Shown piece after piece: positions 5,610 to 6,383 of a stretch of DNA of 6,383 bases (the first letter of the stretch is position 1; each line of letters opens with the position of its first letter). The DNA comes from Chitinophagaceae bacterium (GTDB lineage: Bacteria; Bacteroidota; Bacteroidia; Chitinophagales; Chitinophagaceae), in contig JACVCQ010000151.1 of NCBI GenBank assembly GCA_016741945.1, positions 1 through 6,383 of the forward strand, given 5' to 3'. Position numbers and translations under genes: made by a program. The notes below the pieces were generated by a model. It searched no databases, had not been told where the DNA came from, and saw only the letters and a list, made by a program, of their open reading frames with translations.

Positions 5610-6383
5610 TTATACCTGCTGAGTGGCGATATCGGGTGTTGACTGGTCGCATAGTGGCACTGCACCTCTATTTTTGCGAACAATCCTCGAATACAAACTG
5701 ATTTCTTTATCAAACAGAAAACGGAAGAAGAGTTTTGTCCAAGATGTATGATAGGCTAATGAATTATAAAATCCCGGAGCGGTTGCTCTTATGGCCGGTA
5801 AACGATTCCAGGGAATAGAAGGAAAATCATGATGTTCATTATGATACCCTACATTAAAAGCTACATGATTGAATACGCCATAATAACTATAGGTTTCCTG
5901 CTCACCATGGGTTAAATAGTGTTCTTGAATCCATCTGGCACCCAATGGATGCAGCCCTACTGAAAAGAAAAAACTGAGTATCAGAAACACCAATGCTTTG
6001 GGTCCCCATAAAAAAGTGATTCCTCCAACAAAAAGAATCTGTACCAACCAATTCAAAGCAATCCATCCATCAAAAGGTTTGATTTCTTTCAACCTGGATA
6101 TTCTGAACAATTGAAAGAATGGATAAAACAATAACCAGATCACTTTACCTATAAAATAGTGATTGATGAGTTTGGCTTCCCAATGATTGGGCAAATCTCC
6201 GTCTAACTCATGCACACCTTGAAAGGAATGGTGTTTGATATGATAACGCTCAAAAGATACTGAACTGGGGAAGATCAAAGGAATATTGGCAAATATCCCG
6301 GATAACCTGTTGGCAACCGGCGACTTGAAAATCAATCTGTGCGAACACTCATGAATCATTACAAATAAAGCATGATCTGCAAA
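5610..6383 (-). CDS. DEGS-like sphingolipid delta-4 / fatty-acid desaturase (5' end outside the window)
   Basis: This is a membrane-bound di-iron desaturase closely resembling eukaryotic dihydroceramide delta-4 desaturase, which introduces the C4-C5 double bond of sphingoid bases. The frame is open to the right edge, reading FADHALFVMIHECSH, so the ATG at 6359 is internal. A total of 257 residues are visible; DEGS proteins are about 320, so roughly 70-80 N-terminal residues are missing. Three histidine boxes are present: HECSH (visible residues 11-15), HIKHH (48-52) and HNEHH (181-185, bases 5829-5843). The box spacings of 37 and 133 are close to those I recall for human DEGS1. Further DEGS-like blocks are SFERYHIKHH, LHPLGARWIQEHY, ETYSYYG, FNVGYHNEHHDFP and SLYSR near the C-terminus. 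Hydrophobic stretches lie at about 81-93, 107-126 and 130-143. The alternative is a general acyl-lipid desaturase of the same superfamily. The membrane-desaturase call is near certain; the sphingolipid substrate is inferred. Confidence 0.9.
   Translation of the reverse strand, partial: FADHALFVMIHECSHRLIFKSPVANRLSGIFANIPLIFPSSVSFERYHIKHHSFQGVHELDGDLPNHWEAKLINHYFIGKVIWLLFYPFFQLFRISRLKEIKPFDGWIALNWLVQILFVGGITFLWGPKALVFLILSFFFSVGLHPLGARWIQEHYLTHGEQETYSYYGVFNHVAFNVGYHNEHHDFPSIPWNRLPAIRATAPGFYNSLAYHTSWTKLFFRFLFDKEISLYSRIVRKNRGAVPLCDQSTPDIATQQV

Overview
The window looks like a piece of a low-GC Bacteroidota chromosome, most probably from the Chitinophagaceae or a close relative. This is inferred from gene content rather than from a marker gene. 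It holds a long MacB/FtsX-type permease without an ATPase, next to a TolC-family protein with a long inserted loop. It also has a DinB-superfamily protein, a secreted TlpA-like thioredoxin with a FINCPPC active site, promoter -7 boxes of the Bacteroidota form TAnnTTTG, and A-rich start regions without clear Shine-Dalgarno sequences. There is no sign of phage, insertion sequence, CRISPR, tRNA or rRNA.

Layout, left to right. (1) 1-3443, plus strand: the 3' four-fifths of an ABC transporter permease, cut by the window edge, then after 89 bp a complete TolC-family outer-membrane efflux protein. Together they suggest the end of an efflux or lipid/peptide export operon. (2) 3444-3902, minus strand: a DinB-like putative metalloenzyme gene whose stop codon directly abuts that of the TolC gene. 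(3) 3955-4401, plus strand: a hotdog-fold acyl-CoA thioesterase, divergent from the DinB gene. A putative -7 box for it touches the DinB start codon. (4) 4404-5129, minus strand: a secreted TlpA-family thiol-disulfide protein, convergent with the thioesterase with only 2 bp between the stops. (5) 5161-5554, minus strand: a self-contained unit made of a good -7 box, a roughly 120-nt leader, a 67-aa unrecognised small protein gene and a strong intrinsic terminator. A 10-bp perfect inverted repeat lies just upstream of the -7 box. (6) 5610-6383, minus strand: a fatty-acid/sphingolipid desaturase, cut at its 5' end by the window edge, that closely resembles eukaryotic dihydroceramide delta-4 desaturase (DEGS).

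The genes do not form one pathway. The permease and TolC protein plausibly work together in export. The thioesterase and the desaturase both concern acyl lipids but are not in one transcription unit. The two items most worth following are the DEGS-like desaturase, because Bacteroidota make dihydroceramides whose known long-chain bases are mostly saturated, and the small isolated gene at 5216-5419 with its own promoter, inverted repeat and terminator.
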